Assembly (NCBI RefSeq): GCF_022662335.1
Contig: NZ_JAKNQJ010000013.1
Span: 1-64,000 of the forward strand
DNA length: 64,000 nt
DNA from: Sphingomonas sp. CROZ-RG-20F-R02-07
Lineage (GTDB): Bacteria > Pseudomonadota > Alphaproteobacteria > Sphingomonadales > Sphingomonadaceae
Direction: 5' to 3'
Position 1 is the stretch's first letter. The number at the start of each line of letters is the position of its first letter. Shown piece after piece: positions 1 to 8,819 of this stretch. The notes under the pieces were generated by a model. That model was not told where the DNA came from, did not search any database, and saw nothing but the letters and a program-made list of their open reading frames with translations. The position numbers were made by a program, and so were the translations under genes.

Positions 1-124
1 ACTCTTACGGGCAATGTTTCACCAGATATGGAACTCTCGCCAGTACCGAATGGGCGCGCAAATGCCGCCAAATCGCGCGAGAATATGGTCGGTTCTCTGA
101 TCGGCGTCGTATGTTGTGTCTGAG

Positions 125-215
125 TGGCGGAGCGGGAGGGATTCGAACCCTCGATACGCTTTTGGCGTATACTCACTTTCCAGGCGAGCGCCTTCGACCA
201 CTCGGCCACCGCTCC
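125..215 (-). tRNA. tRNA-Ser (anticodon GGA)
   Basis: Read on the minus strand, this 91-nt segment folds as a class II tRNA. The acceptor stem GGAGCGG (209-215) pairs with CCGCTCC (129-135), and the discriminator G and CCA end are encoded (125-128). The anticodon stem CTCGC/GTGAG encloses the loop CTGGAAA, so the anticodon is GGA, decoding UCC and UCU. The T arm carries GGTTCGAATCC. The long variable arm (ATACGC/GCGTAT) is typical of tRNA-Ser. The 124 bases beyond its 3' end, up to the window edge, contain no gene that I can support. Confidence 0.95.
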
Positions 216-307
216 GCATTGTCATGCCCGGAAGGGGCGCACCTAGAGCGGGCGGTCGCCGAGCGCAAGCGGTTGCTTGGGGGGCGTGGGTGGGGCAGGT
301 TGCGCGG

Positions 308-1255
308 ATGATCCATCCCCGCCTGCTCGCCGCCGCCGCGGTCGTCACCGCCGCCGCCGCCATCGGTGGCGCGACGGCGGCCGTCACGGCCATCACCGCC
401 GCGGCCGCACCCGCCCCGCCGCCCGTCCAGACGCCCCCGGTCGCCGCCGCGACGCCCGCCGATCCGGTGACGGCGGATTGGGTGGCGATCCCCGACGACG
501 AACTGCTGGTGATGACGCTGGCGGGGAACCGCAGCGTGGCGATCCGATTGGCACCGCGGCAGGCGCCGACGCATGTCGCCAATGTCCGCGCGCTGGCGAA
601 GGCGCGCTGGTGGGACGGGCTGAGCGTGTACCGCGTGCAGGAAAACTGGGTGACGCAGTGGGGCGACCAGAGCGAGGCCAAGCCGATGCCCGCCGGCGTC
701 GCCGCGCGGCCCGCGGCCGAATATGACGCGGCGGCAGCGTTCGCGCCGGCGCAGCGTCTGGCGCGCGGCGACGCCTATGCGGCGGCCAGCGGGATCACCG
801 CGGATGGCTGGCCGATCGCCACCGACGGCCGGGGCACGGTGTGGACGCCGCATTGCTATGGCACGGTGGGGGTGGCGCGCGACACGTCGCCCGATACGGG
901 GACGGGCGCCGAGCTGTTCATGCCGATCGGCGGTTCGGCGCGGCGGCTCGATCGCAACTACACGATCGTCGGTCGCGTGATCGAGGGCGCGCAATGGCTC
1001 TCCGGCCTGCCGCGCAGCGACGCGCCGCTGGGCATGTACGCCAGCGCCGCCGAGCGGCTGCCGATCCTGTCGGTGCGGCTCGCGAGCGACATGCCGGCGG
1101 CCGAGCGGCCGCATTTCCAGTATCGCGCCGCCGACAATGCGCGCTTCGCCGCGATGATCGCCGCGCGCGCAAATCCGAAGCCGCCGATGGTGGGGCTGGG
1201 CGGCGTCGACGTGTGCGACGTGCCGCTCGCGGTGCGCCATGCGCCCGCCGGCTGA
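308..1255 (+). CDS. Cyclophilin-type peptidyl-prolyl isomerase, exported
   Basis: A 315-residue protein that should catalyse cis-trans isomerisation of prolyl bonds in the periplasm. The first 30 residues are an alanine-rich hydrophobic stretch that reads as a signal peptide or anchor, followed by a proline/alanine linker. The cyclophilin domain begins near residue 65. It contains WWDGLSVYRVQ, aligning with the family's YDG..FHRV segment and keeping the catalytic Arg (R109), and later GTVGVARDT and GAELFMPIGG. The His of the HR pair is Tyr here and the usual SQFFI strand is altered, so activity may be weak. The ATG at 308 is chosen because upstream in-frame codons run through the tRNA. No clear ribosome site is visible. 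It stands alone between the tRNA and a small regulator. Confidence 0.8.
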   Translation: MIHPRLLAAAAVVTAAAAIGGATAAVTAITAAAAPAPPPVQTPPVAAATPADPVTADWVAIPDDELLVMTLAGNRSVAIRLAPRQAPTHVANVRALAKARWWDGLSVYRVQENWVTQWGDQSEAKPMPAGVAARPAAEYDAAAAFAPAQRLARGDAYAAASGITADGWPIATDGRGTVWTPHCYGTVGVARDTSPDTGTGAELFMPIGGSARRLDRNYTIVGRVIEGAQWLSGLPRSDAPLGMYASAAERLPILSVRLASDMPAAERPHFQYRAADNARFAAMIAARANPKPPMVGLGGVDVCDVPLAVRHAPAG

Positions 1256-1312
1256 GCGCGCGGGGCGGGCGACCATGCGGTGCGCCCGTGCCCCGTTCCT
1301 GGCGGTCGCGCC

Positions 1313-1717
1313 ATGATCGCCGGGCCGCTGAAGCTGAACGTCCAGATCCTGCGCGGCGCCGCGCCCGCGATCGGGCCCGGCAAGGCGATGGTGCTGGAGG
1401 CGATCGCGCGCACCGGCTCGATCTCGGCGGCGGGGCGCGATCTGGGCATGAGCTATCGCCGGATCTGGCTGCTGGTCGACAGTCTCAACCATGACTGGGT
1501 CGAGCGCGTGGTGGAGACGCGCGACGGCGAGGGATCGAAGCGCGGCGCGCGGCTCACCCCGTTCGGCCGGCGGCTGCTCGAGACGTACCGCGCGGTCGAG
1601 GCGCGGATGCTGGCGGCGGCGGCGGGCGAGGGGCTCGACTGGCTGCTGGCGATGATCCCGGCCGACGACCGCCACGCCGTTGCGGAGAAGGCATCGCCGC
1701 GCGCCGATCCCGCCTGA
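1313..1717 (+). CDS. ModE-like winged-helix regulator (LysR-type N-terminal HTH only)
   Basis: A 134-residue DNA-binding protein. Residues 20-90 form a winged helix of the ModE N-terminal type (GPGKAMVLEAIARTGSISAAGRDLGMSYRRIW, here split over several helices), ending in the wing segment LTPFGRRLLETY. It lacks the C-terminal MOP/TOBE molybdate-binding domains, so it matches the short single-domain ModE-like regulators rather than full ModE (about 260 residues). Whether it senses molybdate cannot be told, and no molybdate transporter lies nearby. The ATG at 1313 gives the best fit to the family start; a GTG at 1280 is possible. An aldehyde dehydrogenase follows after about 55 bases, which might be a target, but this is only inference. 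Confidence 0.8.
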   Translation: MIAGPLKLNVQILRGAAPAIGPGKAMVLEAIARTGSISAAGRDLGMSYRRIWLLVDSLNHDWVERVVETRDGEGSKRGARLTPFGRRLLETYRAVEARMLAAAAGEGLDWLLAMIPADDRHAVAEKASPRADPA

Positions 1718-1771
1718 CGCGGCGCCCCGCAGCGGCTATGAGGCGCGGCGAAGGGGCGACCGGAGGATATC

Positions 1772-3232
1772 ATGACGGCATATGATGCGAGGCTCGGCCT
1801 CTATATCGCGGGCCAATGGCTGGGCGCGGAGGGCCGCGAGACTCAGCCCGTGCGCAATCCCGCGACCGGCGAGACGCTCGCCGATCTGCCGCTGGCAAAT
1901 GCGGCGGATCTGGATGCGGCGCTGGCGGCGGCGGACCGCGGCTTTCGCGCCTGGCGCGCGACCGCGCCCGACGCGCGCGCGGCGGTGCTGATCCGCACCG
2001 CGCAACTGCTGCGCGAGCGCGGCGACCGGCTGGCGCGGATCGCGACGCTGGAGCAGGGCAAGATCCTCGCCGAGGCGAAGGGCGAGGTGGCGTTCGCGGC
2101 GCAGTTGCTCGAATTTCACGCGGGCGAGGCGCAGCGCATCTATGGCCGCGTGCTGCAGCGGCCGGCGGGCACGCGCAGCCTGGTGCTGCACCAGCCGGTC
2201 GGCCCGGTGGCGGCGTTCTGCGCATGGAATTTCCCGATCATGAACGTGGTGCGCAAGATCGCGCCGGCGCTCGCGGCAGGCTGTTCGATCGTCATCAAGC
2301 CGAGCGAGGAAACGGCGGGTTCCGCGGTCGAGGTGCTGCGCTGCTTCCAGGATGCGGGGCTGCCGAGCGACGTCGCGCAATGCGTGTTCGGCGTGCCGGA
2401 CATGGTGTCGCGCCGGCTGCTCGCCTCGCCGGTGACGCGCAAGCTGAGCTTCACCGGATCGGTGCCGGTCGGCAAGCATCTGGCGAAGCTGGCCGCGGAT
2501 ACGATGATGGCGACGACGATGGAGCTGGGCGGGCACGGGCCCGTGCTGGTGTTCGACGATTGCGATCTGGAGAAGACGCTCGACACGCTCGTCGCGCACA
2601 AATTTCGCAACGCCGGGCAGGTGTGCGTCGCGCCCACGCGCTTCCATGTGCAGGAGGGGATCTACGACGCTTTCGCGCACGGCTTTGCCGAGCGGACGAA
2701 GCGGCTGCGCGTCGGCGACGGCTTGCGCGCGGAGACGCAGATGGGCCCGATGGCCAATCCGCGCCGGCCCGAGGCGATCGCGGCGATGGTGGCCGATGCG
2801 CGCGGGCATGGCGCGCGCGTGCTGGCCGGTGGCGAGACGGACAGGGGCGGAAACGGGCATGAGAACGGGAGCGAGGGCGGCTTCTTCTTCTCGCCCACCG
2901 TGCTGGCCGACGTGCCGCTGGAGGCGCTGGCGATGAACGAGGAGCCGTTCGGCCCGATCGCGCTGCTGCGCCCCTTCGCCACCGTGGACGACGCGATCGA
3001 ACAGGCCAACCGGCTGCCCTTCGGCCTGGCCGCCTATTGCTTTACCGAGAATGGCCGGCGGCAGAACCTGCTCGGCGATTCGATCGAGGCGGGCATGGTG
3101 GCGATCAACTCGGTGCGGTTGAGCTGGCCCGACAGCCCGTTCGGCGGCGTGAAGGATTCGGGCCATGGTTCGGAGGACGGGCCCGAGGGCGTCGCCGCGC
3201 ATCTCGTCACGAAGACGATCCACATGATGTGA
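1772..3232 (+). CDS. NAD(P)-dependent aldehyde dehydrogenase
   Basis: A 486-residue enzyme of the ALDH superfamily, a soluble cytoplasmic oxidoreductase turning an aldehyde into an acid. The key residues are all in place: Asn153 (AWNFP), Lys176 (IKPSEE), the nucleotide turn FTGSVPVGK near 228, general base Glu251 (MELGGHGP) and nucleophile Cys285 (NAGQVCVAPTR). The C-terminal EEPFGPIA and SPFGGVKDSGHG motifs are also present. Overall it resembles the succinate-semialdehyde dehydrogenase branch, but the substrate cannot be fixed from sequence. A GGAGG at about 1762 precedes the ATG with normal spacing. There is no close partner gene downstream. Confidence 0.92.
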   Translation: MTAYDARLGLYIAGQWLGAEGRETQPVRNPATGETLADLPLANAADLDAALAAADRGFRAWRATAPDARAAVLIRTAQLLRERGDRLARIATLEQGKILAEAKGEVAFAAQLLEFHAGEAQRIYGRVLQRPAGTRSLVLHQPVGPVAAFCAWNFPIMNVVRKIAPALAAGCSIVIKPSEETAGSAVEVLRCFQDAGLPSDVAQCVFGVPDMVSRRLLASPVTRKLSFTGSVPVGKHLAKLAADTMMATTMELGGHGPVLVFDDCDLEKTLDTLVAHKFRNAGQVCVAPTRFHVQEGIYDAFAHGFAERTKRLRVGDGLRAETQMGPMANPRRPEAIAAMVADARGHGARVLAGGETDRGGNGHENGSEGGFFFSPTVLADVPLEALAMNEEPFGPIALLRPFATVDDAIEQANRLPFGLAAYCFTENGRRQNLLGDSIEAGMVAINSVRLSWPDSPFGGVKDSGHGSEDGPEGVAAHLVTKTIHMM

Positions 3233-3292
3233 GCGCCGCGCCGCGCCGCGCCGGGATCGTCCGCGCCGATGTGACGCTATCGTGTCACCTGC

Positions 3293-3317
3293 GGAACGTG
3301 TCCGCATCGCTGGCGTT
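3293..3317 (+). promoter_or_regulatory. EcfG-type general stress promoter
   Basis: GGAAC at 3293-3297 and CGTT at 3314-3317 are separated by exactly 16 bases. This matches the alphaproteobacterial EcfG sigma-factor consensus GGAAC-N16/17-CGTT. The predicted start of transcription lies near 3324, about 43 bases before the ATG of the small membrane protein at 3367. Confidence 0.7.
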
Positions 3318-3366
3318 TGTTCCGAGAGCCCGGCGCGGTCGCCCGGCGTAAAAGGGGAGCAATCCG

Positions 3367-3513
3367 ATGCTTTGGACCATTGCCGTTATCCTGCTGATCC
3401 TCTGGCTGCTGGGGTTCGCGTTCCACGTCGCCGGTGGCCTGATCCACATCCTGCTGGTGATCGCGGTGGTCGTGGTGATCTTCCAGTTCATCACCGGGCG
3501 TCGCGGGGTCTGA
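3367..3513 (+). CDS. Small lmo0937-family membrane protein
   Basis: A 48-residue protein, almost entirely hydrophobic, with two transmembrane segments (about residues 3-20 and 24-43) and a short basic tail (TGRRGV). This composition and length match the lmo0937/DUF5670 family of tiny membrane proteins. Their function is unknown, but they are often seen among stress-induced genes. A GGGGAGC ribosome site sits about 8 bases before the ATG. The gene is alone and is preceded by a perfect EcfG-type promoter, so it is probably induced in the general stress response. The coding sequence is supported by the ribosome site, the family resemblance and the promoter rather than by length. Confidence 0.85.
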   Translation: MLWTIAVILLILWLLGFAFHVAGGLIHILLVIAVVVVIFQFITGRRGV

Positions 3514-3520
3514 CGCGCCT

Positions 3521-3553
3521 GTTCCCCGACGGGCATCCGGTCCGTCGGGGAAC
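3521..3553. terminator. Hairpin between convergent genes, possible bidirectional terminator
   Basis: Arms 3521-3532 and 3542-3553 are perfectly complementary over 12 bp with a 9-base loop. The hairpin sits in the 52-base gap between the stop of the small membrane protein and the stop of the M16 protease gene. There is no U-run on either side, so termination is inferred from position only. Confidence 0.5.
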
Positions 3554-3565
3554 GCCGCCCGCGCC

Positions 3566-6421
3566 CTATTTCGCGCTCTGGGGCAGCACCCGGATCGTGA
3601 AGCTCCTGCGCAGCGGCACCAGATAGCGCGCCACCGCCGCCTGAACCTGCGCCGCGGTCACCGCCGCGCGGGACGAGACGTAGCCGCGGATCGCCGCCAG
3701 CCGCGCGGGATCGTCCAGATCGCCGCGCAACACCGCCTGCCATCGCGCATTGTCGGTCATCGCCCGTTCCGCGGCGCTGACGCTGGTCGCCTTTGCGCGG
3801 GCCATCTGGTCGGCGCCGGGGCCATGCACGGCGATGTCGGTCAGGATCCGCGCCAGCGCCGCCTCGAAATCCGCGATCCGCCCGACCTGAAGCTGCGCGC
3901 CCGCGATCATCATGCCATAATGCGCGAGCGCCGGGGGCTGCGAATGGGTGACGAAGGGTGAATAGGTGCCGCCCTGCTGCTCGCGAAATTCCTCGGTCAA
4001 CCGCGTCTGGACGATCGTGGCGGCCAGATCGAGCGCGCGGGCGGTCGGCACGTCGTCGAGGAACCCGGCGGTGGGCCAGGCGCGCGCGACGAACGCCTGA
4101 TCCGCCGCGCCGCGGTGGCGAAGGACGATCGGTGCCCCCGGCGGCGCCTTGGCCACGATCGCGGGGCCGGGGAGCGGCACGTCGGTGCGCGGCGGCAGCC
4201 GCCCGAGCGTCGCGCCCACCGCCGCCACCAGCGCGTCGCGGTCCAGATCGCCGACCGCGCTCACCCGGATCGGCCCTTGCGCCAACGCGCCCGTCCAGAA
4301 TCGTTCGAACGCGGGCAGGTCGAGCGCCGCGATCTCGGTGGGCGAGGGCAGGCCGCGAAAGCGCGCGTCGCCGCCATAGAGATCGGCGGTGCCGAACGCA
4401 CCGAAGACGCTCGCCGGCTGGCTGTACGCGGTCTGGTAGCTTGCGGTCAGCCCATCCTTTAGCCGCTCGACCGGATTGGCGCGAAACCGGGGCTGGGTGA
4501 GGAACCCGGCGACCAGCTTCAGCGCCTGGCGCAGCTCGCTGCGCTGCGTCGGTCCCGACAGCAGCAGCGCGTCGGCGGTGGGCTGGACCCCGAACCCCAC
4601 CTGATGCCCCGCCGTGGCGCGCGCGAGTTCGTCCGCGCTGAACGGCCCGATCCCGCCGGCCAGCAGCGCCGGCGCCGTCCAGAACAGGCCGGGGTCGCCG
4701 GGGCGATCGCTGAGCAGCCCATGGCCGACGCGCACGTCGAGCCGGATCCGATCCTTCTCGAACGCGGTCTTCTTCATGTCGAGCGTCACGCCGTTGCTGA
4801 AGCGGACGCGTTCGATGCCCAGATCGGCGATCATGGTGGACGAAACGACAGTCGCAGGCGTACCGGTGAGGACGAGATCGTCGAGCGACACCGGGCGCAG
4901 CCGTTCGGCCGCGACCGGCCCCACCGCGCGCGCGGCGGCCAGCGCTTGCACCACCGTCGCGGTTCCGCCCGTTACCGGCGTGGAGGACAGGAGCAGCAGC
5001 CGCGGATCGGGCGCGAGCAGCCGGCGGATCGCCGCGCCCACCACATCCGGGGTGAGCGTGCGGCGCTCGGCTGCGAACAGGTCGCGGTAGAAGCTGCGCG
5101 GGCCGCTCACGTCGCCGGCATCCACGTCGTTCACGAAGCCGGTGGCGAGCGCGGCCGAACCGATGGTCGGCGCGGTCGCGACCAACTGGTTCAGCACGCC
5201 CATCAGCGAGATCGCCTGCTGGTTGATCTCGGCCGGATCGGGCGGGCTGGCGGCCAGCGTGTTGAGCACGCCCATCGTCTCGTCGAGCGCCGCCTTCCAC
5301 GCGCCGGGCCGCGGCGTGATCGCGATGCCGAGCTGATCCTCGACATGCGACCGGCTCGACAGGCCGACCGACGCGCCGATCAGTGCGCCGCCGCTCTGCG
5401 CCGCGGCGCCCAGGCGCTGGCGGATCACGCCCGCTGCCACCGCGTCGAGATATTGGCGCTGCTGGCGCGCGACCGTCCAGGGCCGGGCGTCATGCGGCGT
5501 CACATAGACGATCGCGGCGCTGTTGGGCGCCTGGGGATCGGACACCAGGGCGGCGGGCGCGGGCGGTTTTATGGGCGATCCATAATTGGGCTCGGCGGGT
5601 GGCGGTCCGGCGGCGGCCCAGCCGCCGAACGCGTCGCGCACGCCCTGTTCGAGCAATGCGGGATCGGCATCGCCCACCACCACGACCACCGCGCGCGACG
5701 GCCGATACCAGGTGCGATAAAAGGCCTTGAGCGCGGGCGCGGTGGCGCCGCCGAGCGTGGCCGCGGTGCCGCCCACGTCGCGCGTCGCCGCCTTGGTGCC
5801 GGCGAAGAGCAAGGGCTGGCTCGCCGCCTCGATCTTCATGGCGAGTGGCGGTTTGCGCTGCGCCAGTTCGGCGAGCACGACGCGCCGTTCGGTCGCGAGC
5901 AGCGCGGGGTCGATCGTGGCGCTGCGCATCATCTCGGCCAGCACGTCCATCGCCCGGCCGTAGGAGCGCGCATCCGCCTTCGGCAGATCGAGGAAATAGG
6001 TGGTCGCGCCGAGCGTGGTGAAGGCGTTGGTATCGCTGCCGAAGCTTGCTCCCAGCCGTTGCCACAGCCGGATGCCCTCGCCATCGGGATAATGGTCGGT
6101 GCCGCGGAACACCATATGCTCCAGCAGGTGCGTCCAGCCTTGTTGCGCATCGCGTTCCATCAGCGCGCCGGCATCGATCCGCACCCGCACCGAGACGCTG
6201 CCCGGCGGCGTGGTGCCGCGCCGCACCGCATAGCGCAGCCCGTTGGCGAGCGTGCCGGTGCGCCACGCCGGATCGGCGGGAATGTCGCTGCCCACGGACT
6301 GCCACGATGCGGCGGGCGCGGCGACCACCGGCGCCGGGCCGGCGACGGGCGGCGTCTGCGCGGTCGCGCCGACGGGAAGCGCGGCGCCGGCAAGCAGCAA
6401 TGCGAAGCGCCGATGCCTCAC
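3566..6421 (-). CDS. M16-family zinc metallopeptidase, exported
   Basis: A 951-residue pitrilysin/insulinase-type peptidase with two M16 halves. After a signal peptide (FALLLAGAALPVGATAQ) the inverted zinc motif HLLEH occurs at residues 98-102, within GWTHLLEHMVFRGT. The downstream catalytic-domain Glu region and C-terminal domains follow the usual order. Sphingomonad homologues are periplasmic or outer-membrane associated; the peptide substrates are unknown. The GTG start at 6421 is chosen because its bases overlap the stop codon of the cytochrome b561 gene (GTGA), indicating translational coupling, and because a signal peptide follows at once. Upstream in-frame codons lie inside the b561 gene. 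Confidence 0.9.
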   Translation of the reverse strand: MRHRRFALLLAGAALPVGATAQTPPVAGPAPVVAAPAASWQSVGSDIPADPAWRTGTLANGLRYAVRRGTTPPGSVSVRVRIDAGALMERDAQQGWTHLLEHMVFRGTDHYPDGEGIRLWQRLGASFGSDTNAFTTLGATTYFLDLPKADARSYGRAMDVLAEMMRSATIDPALLATERRVVLAELAQRKPPLAMKIEAASQPLLFAGTKAATRDVGGTAATLGGATAPALKAFYRTWYRPSRAVVVVVGDADPALLEQGVRDAFGGWAAAGPPPAEPNYGSPIKPPAPAALVSDPQAPNSAAIVYVTPHDARPWTVARQQRQYLDAVAAGVIRQRLGAAAQSGGALIGASVGLSSRSHVEDQLGIAITPRPGAWKAALDETMGVLNTLAASPPDPAEINQQAISLMGVLNQLVATAPTIGSAALATGFVNDVDAGDVSGPRSFYRDLFAAERRTLTPDVVGAAIRRLLAPDPRLLLLSSTPVTGGTATVVQALAAARAVGPVAAERLRPVSLDDLVLTGTPATVVSSTMIADLGIERVRFSNGVTLDMKKTAFEKDRIRLDVRVGHGLLSDRPGDPGLFWTAPALLAGGIGPFSADELARATAGHQVGFGVQPTADALLLSGPTQRSELRQALKLVAGFLTQPRFRANPVERLKDGLTASYQTAYSQPASVFGAFGTADLYGGDARFRGLPSPTEIAALDLPAFERFWTGALAQGPIRVSAVGDLDRDALVAAVGATLGRLPPRTDVPLPGPAIVAKAPPGAPIVLRHRGAADQAFVARAWPTAGFLDDVPTARALDLAATIVQTRLTEEFREQQGGTYSPFVTHSQPPALAHYGMMIAGAQLQVGRIADFEAALARILTDIAVHGPGADQMARAKATSVSAAERAMTDNARWQAVLRGDLDDPARLAAIRGYVSSRAAVTAAQVQAAVARYLVPLRRSFTIRVLPQSAK

Positions 6422-6993
6422 AGGATCGGCTCGCGCCCCGGCCACATCCGCTGCAGCTCGCGGTGGCGATCGACGAACTGGTGCTTCAGCGCGCCCGCGA
6501 CATGCAACCCGACCAGCGCATAGAGCGCCCATGCCGCATAGGAGTGAGTCGCGCCGAACAGGTCGTGGACGCGCAGCTTGGTCGCGGGATCGAGCGCCAT
6601 GACCGCACCGATCCGCGGCCACGGCACCAGCCCGAACAGCGCCATCGGATGCGTGGCGGCATCCTTATAGGCCGAATCCATGATCCACCCGCTGAGCGGC
6701 ATCACGAAGATCAGCAGATACAGCGCGCCGTGCACGATGCCCGACACGCGCCGCTCCCAATCCTGATAGCGCGTGGGAAAGGCGGGCGGCACATGGGTCA
6801 GCCGCCACAGCACGCGCAGGATCGCAAGGCCGAGGATCGTGATGCCGATCGACTTGTGCGTGTCGATCGCCGGCCGCACCGACGAATCGCCGAGATACGG
6901 CCACACCCAGGCGAGCGTCACGTTGGCGACGATCCCGGCTGCGATCACCCAGTGGAACAGCATCGCGATCCTTGTGTAGCGTCCGTCCGTCAT
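6418..6993 (-). CDS. Cytochrome b561 family protein
   Basis: A 191-residue four-helix membrane protein of the bacterial cytochrome b561 (CybB-like) family, expected to carry two b hemes and pass electrons between the quinone pool and an acceptor such as oxygen or superoxide. The family start MTDGRYTRIAMLFHW carries the first heme His, followed by DTHKSIG, VHGALYLLIF and VHDLFGATHSYAAWALYALVGLHVAGALKHQF with further His ligands. The ATG at 6993 has GAGGGG at a suitable distance; an earlier ATG at 7017 has none. It is the first gene of a coupled pair with the M16 protease. It diverges from the glycosyltransferase gene across about 80 bases. Confidence 0.9.
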   Translation of the reverse strand: MTDGRYTRIAMLFHWVIAAGIVANVTLAWVWPYLGDSSVRPAIDTHKSIGITILGLAILRVLWRLTHVPPAFPTRYQDWERRVSGIVHGALYLLIFVMPLSGWIMDSAYKDAATHPMALFGLVPWPRIGAVMALDPATKLRVHDLFGATHSYAAWALYALVGLHVAGALKHQFVDRHRELQRMWPGREPIL

Positions 6994-7076
6994 CGCTGCC
7001 CCTCGCTGGCGCCCCATGGCCGGGGCGGCTAAGGGCCAGCCATACCGGGTTCAGCAGGAAATGGTAAAGCGCGCCG

Positions 7077-8513
7077 ATGACCAGCCTCGCCGCCACGCTT
7101 CACGCCCGATCCCCGCGCCACTCGCCGCCCGCGGTGCCGCTCGCCAGCCGGTTGATCGGGGCGGTGGGGCCGATCCTGTTCTGCGCGCTGATCGTGCAGG
7201 CGTTCCTGCGCCAGGGGTTGGCGGTGTGGTCGATCGGCATCGTCTATATCCTTTACGACACCGCGCTGCTCGCCTTTACCGCGGTGAAGATCGCGCCGCT
7301 GCGCCACGGCCTGCCGGCGCGCGCCTCGGCGGCGGCGGTGCGGCCGACGCTCGCGGTCATCGTGGCGGCGCATAACGAGGCGGGCGTGCTCGCCGCCACG
7401 ATCGCGCGGCTGGCGGGTCAGGCGGAGGCGCCCGATACCATCCTGATCGCCGACGACGGTTCGAGCGACGCCACGCCGCAGCTCTTCGCCAGCCGCTATG
7501 GCCTCGCCACCCCGCGCTATGGCGAGACGATGCGCGGGGGCACCGAGCCGAGCCTCGTCTGGCTGCGGCTGCGCCATGGCGGCAAGGCGCGCGCGCTGAA
7601 CGCGGCGATGCTCGCCACCGACGCCGCGATCGTGCTGACGGTGGATGCCGACACACTGCTGGAGCCCGGCGCGATCGCCGCGATGCGCGCCGCCTTCGCC
7701 GCCGAACCCGAACTCGTCGCCGCCACCGGCGTGCTCGCCCCGATCTGCGGGCCGCATCTGTCGGGCCGGTTGTTCCAGTGGTTCCAGAGCTTCGAATACG
7801 TCCGCAACTTCCTGTCGCGCCATGCCTGGGAACAGCCCGGCTGCCTGTTGCTGATCTCGGGCGCGTTCGCCGCGTTCCGGCGCGACGCGGTGGTGGCGGT
7901 CGGCGGGTTCGATCCCGATTGCCTCGTCGAGGATTACGAGCTGATCCACCGGCTGCACCGCCATGCGGCCGAGGCACGGCTCGACTGGCGCGTGCGCGTG
8001 GTGGGCGGCGCGCTCGCGCGGACTGATGCGCCCGCCAGCATCCCCGCCTTCCTGAAGCAGCGCCGCCGCTGGTTCGGCGGGTTCCTCCAGACGCAGCACT
8101 GGAACCGCGACATGGTCGGCGATCGCCGCTTCGGCGCGCTCGGCACCGCGATGATGCCGGTGAAGACGCTCGACACGCTCCAGCCCATCTATGGCCTTGC
8201 CGCCTTTGCGATCCTGATCGGGCTGGTGGTGACGGGGCGTTTCGCGATCGCGCTGCCCATCCTGCTGGTGATGATCGCCAAGATCGCGGTCGACCTGACC
8301 TTCCATCTCTGGTCGCTCGGCATCTACAAGCGCTGGACCGGGCAGCGCGAGGGGCTGGGGATCGGCGCGGCACTAATCGCCGCGATCCTGGAGCCGTTCA
8401 GCTTCCAGCTGCTCCGTCATGCCGGCGCGGTGTGGGGCTGGCACGCGTTCCTGACGGGCCGCGGCGGCTGGGGCGTGCAGCGGCGCACCGCGATCGCGGG
8501 CGAGGGGGCGTGA
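7077..8513 (+). CDS. Membrane-bound family 2 glycosyltransferase
   Basis: A 478-residue polytopic enzyme. Two helices (about 25-45 and 50-72) precede the GT2 catalytic domain. That domain opens with LAVIVAAHNEAGVL and has DDGSSD at 126-131, the metal-binding D190-A-D192 (TVDADT), a VEDYEL acceptor motif and KQRRRWFGG, the QxxRW-type motif of processive synthases. More membrane helices follow (about 365-430). The layout resembles the poly-N-acetylglucosamine synthase PgaC and cellulose synthase superfamily, so a role in an exopolysaccharide is likely. No exporter or modification genes lie beside it, so the product cannot be named. Confidence 0.88.
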   Translation: MTSLAATLHARSPRHSPPAVPLASRLIGAVGPILFCALIVQAFLRQGLAVWSIGIVYILYDTALLAFTAVKIAPLRHGLPARASAAAVRPTLAVIVAAHNEAGVLAATIARLAGQAEAPDTILIADDGSSDATPQLFASRYGLATPRYGETMRGGTEPSLVWLRLRHGGKARALNAAMLATDAAIVLTVDADTLLEPGAIAAMRAAFAAEPELVAATGVLAPICGPHLSGRLFQWFQSFEYVRNFLSRHAWEQPGCLLLISGAFAAFRRDAVVAVGGFDPDCLVEDYELIHRLHRHAAEARLDWRVRVVGGALARTDAPASIPAFLKQRRRWFGGFLQTQHWNRDMVGDRRFGALGTAMMPVKTLDTLQPIYGLAAFAILIGLVVTGRFAIALPILLVMIAKIAVDLTFHLWSLGIYKRWTGQREGLGIGAALIAAILEPFSFQLLRHAGAVWGWHAFLTGRGGWGVQRRTAIAGEGA

Positions 8514-8647
8514 CCTTGGTTGTCGCGCGGGGCCGCTACGATGGGTGCCGGACGGCGGAGGGCTTTTCGCGCTAAGACGCTAAGACGCGAAGAGGGAACG
8601 CGGCATGGGTGTCGTCACATCATCTTGGAGCATGATGACCCCTCAGG

Positions 8648-8735
8648 CCGTTCGGGCTGAGCTTGTCGAAGCACCTTCTCCGCAGTCCCGCGTGCGTGTG
8701 CGAGACAGGCCCTTCGACAAGCTCAGGGCGAACGG
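8648..8735. repeat. REP-like inverted repeat, copy 1
   Basis: Arms at about 8648-8673 and 8710-8735 are inverted copies of a sequence built on CCTGAGCTTGTCGAAG, separated by about 37 bases. The same element occurs at 20127-20214 and as a half at 13537-13562. It lies in a 306-base gap (8514-8819) with no gene. The left part of that gap also has a short tandem repeat (GCTAAGAC twice near 8571-8588). A related GGCGTCTTCGCGCG string is near 8766. Dispersed intergenic palindromes of this sort are common in sphingomonad chromosomes. Confidence 0.8.
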
Positions 8736-8819
8736 AGTAGGGGAAGGTTTCCAAACCCAACCTCTTGGCGTCTTCGCGCGAACACCCCGCACCCGGCACC
8801 CCGCAACCCGCACCGCCCC

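Noticed and set aside
111..311. A short plus-strand open frame at the left edge
   Set aside because: It runs straight through the tRNA-Ser gene on the other strand.
173..1675. A 500-codon minus-strand frame opposite the cyclophilin and ModE-like genes
   Set aside because: Composition is that of a reverse frame and it overlaps two well-supported genes and part of the tRNA.
8514..8819. CRISPR array
   Set aside because: The repeats are inverted pairs and short tandem units, without regular spacers; no cas genes are present in the window.
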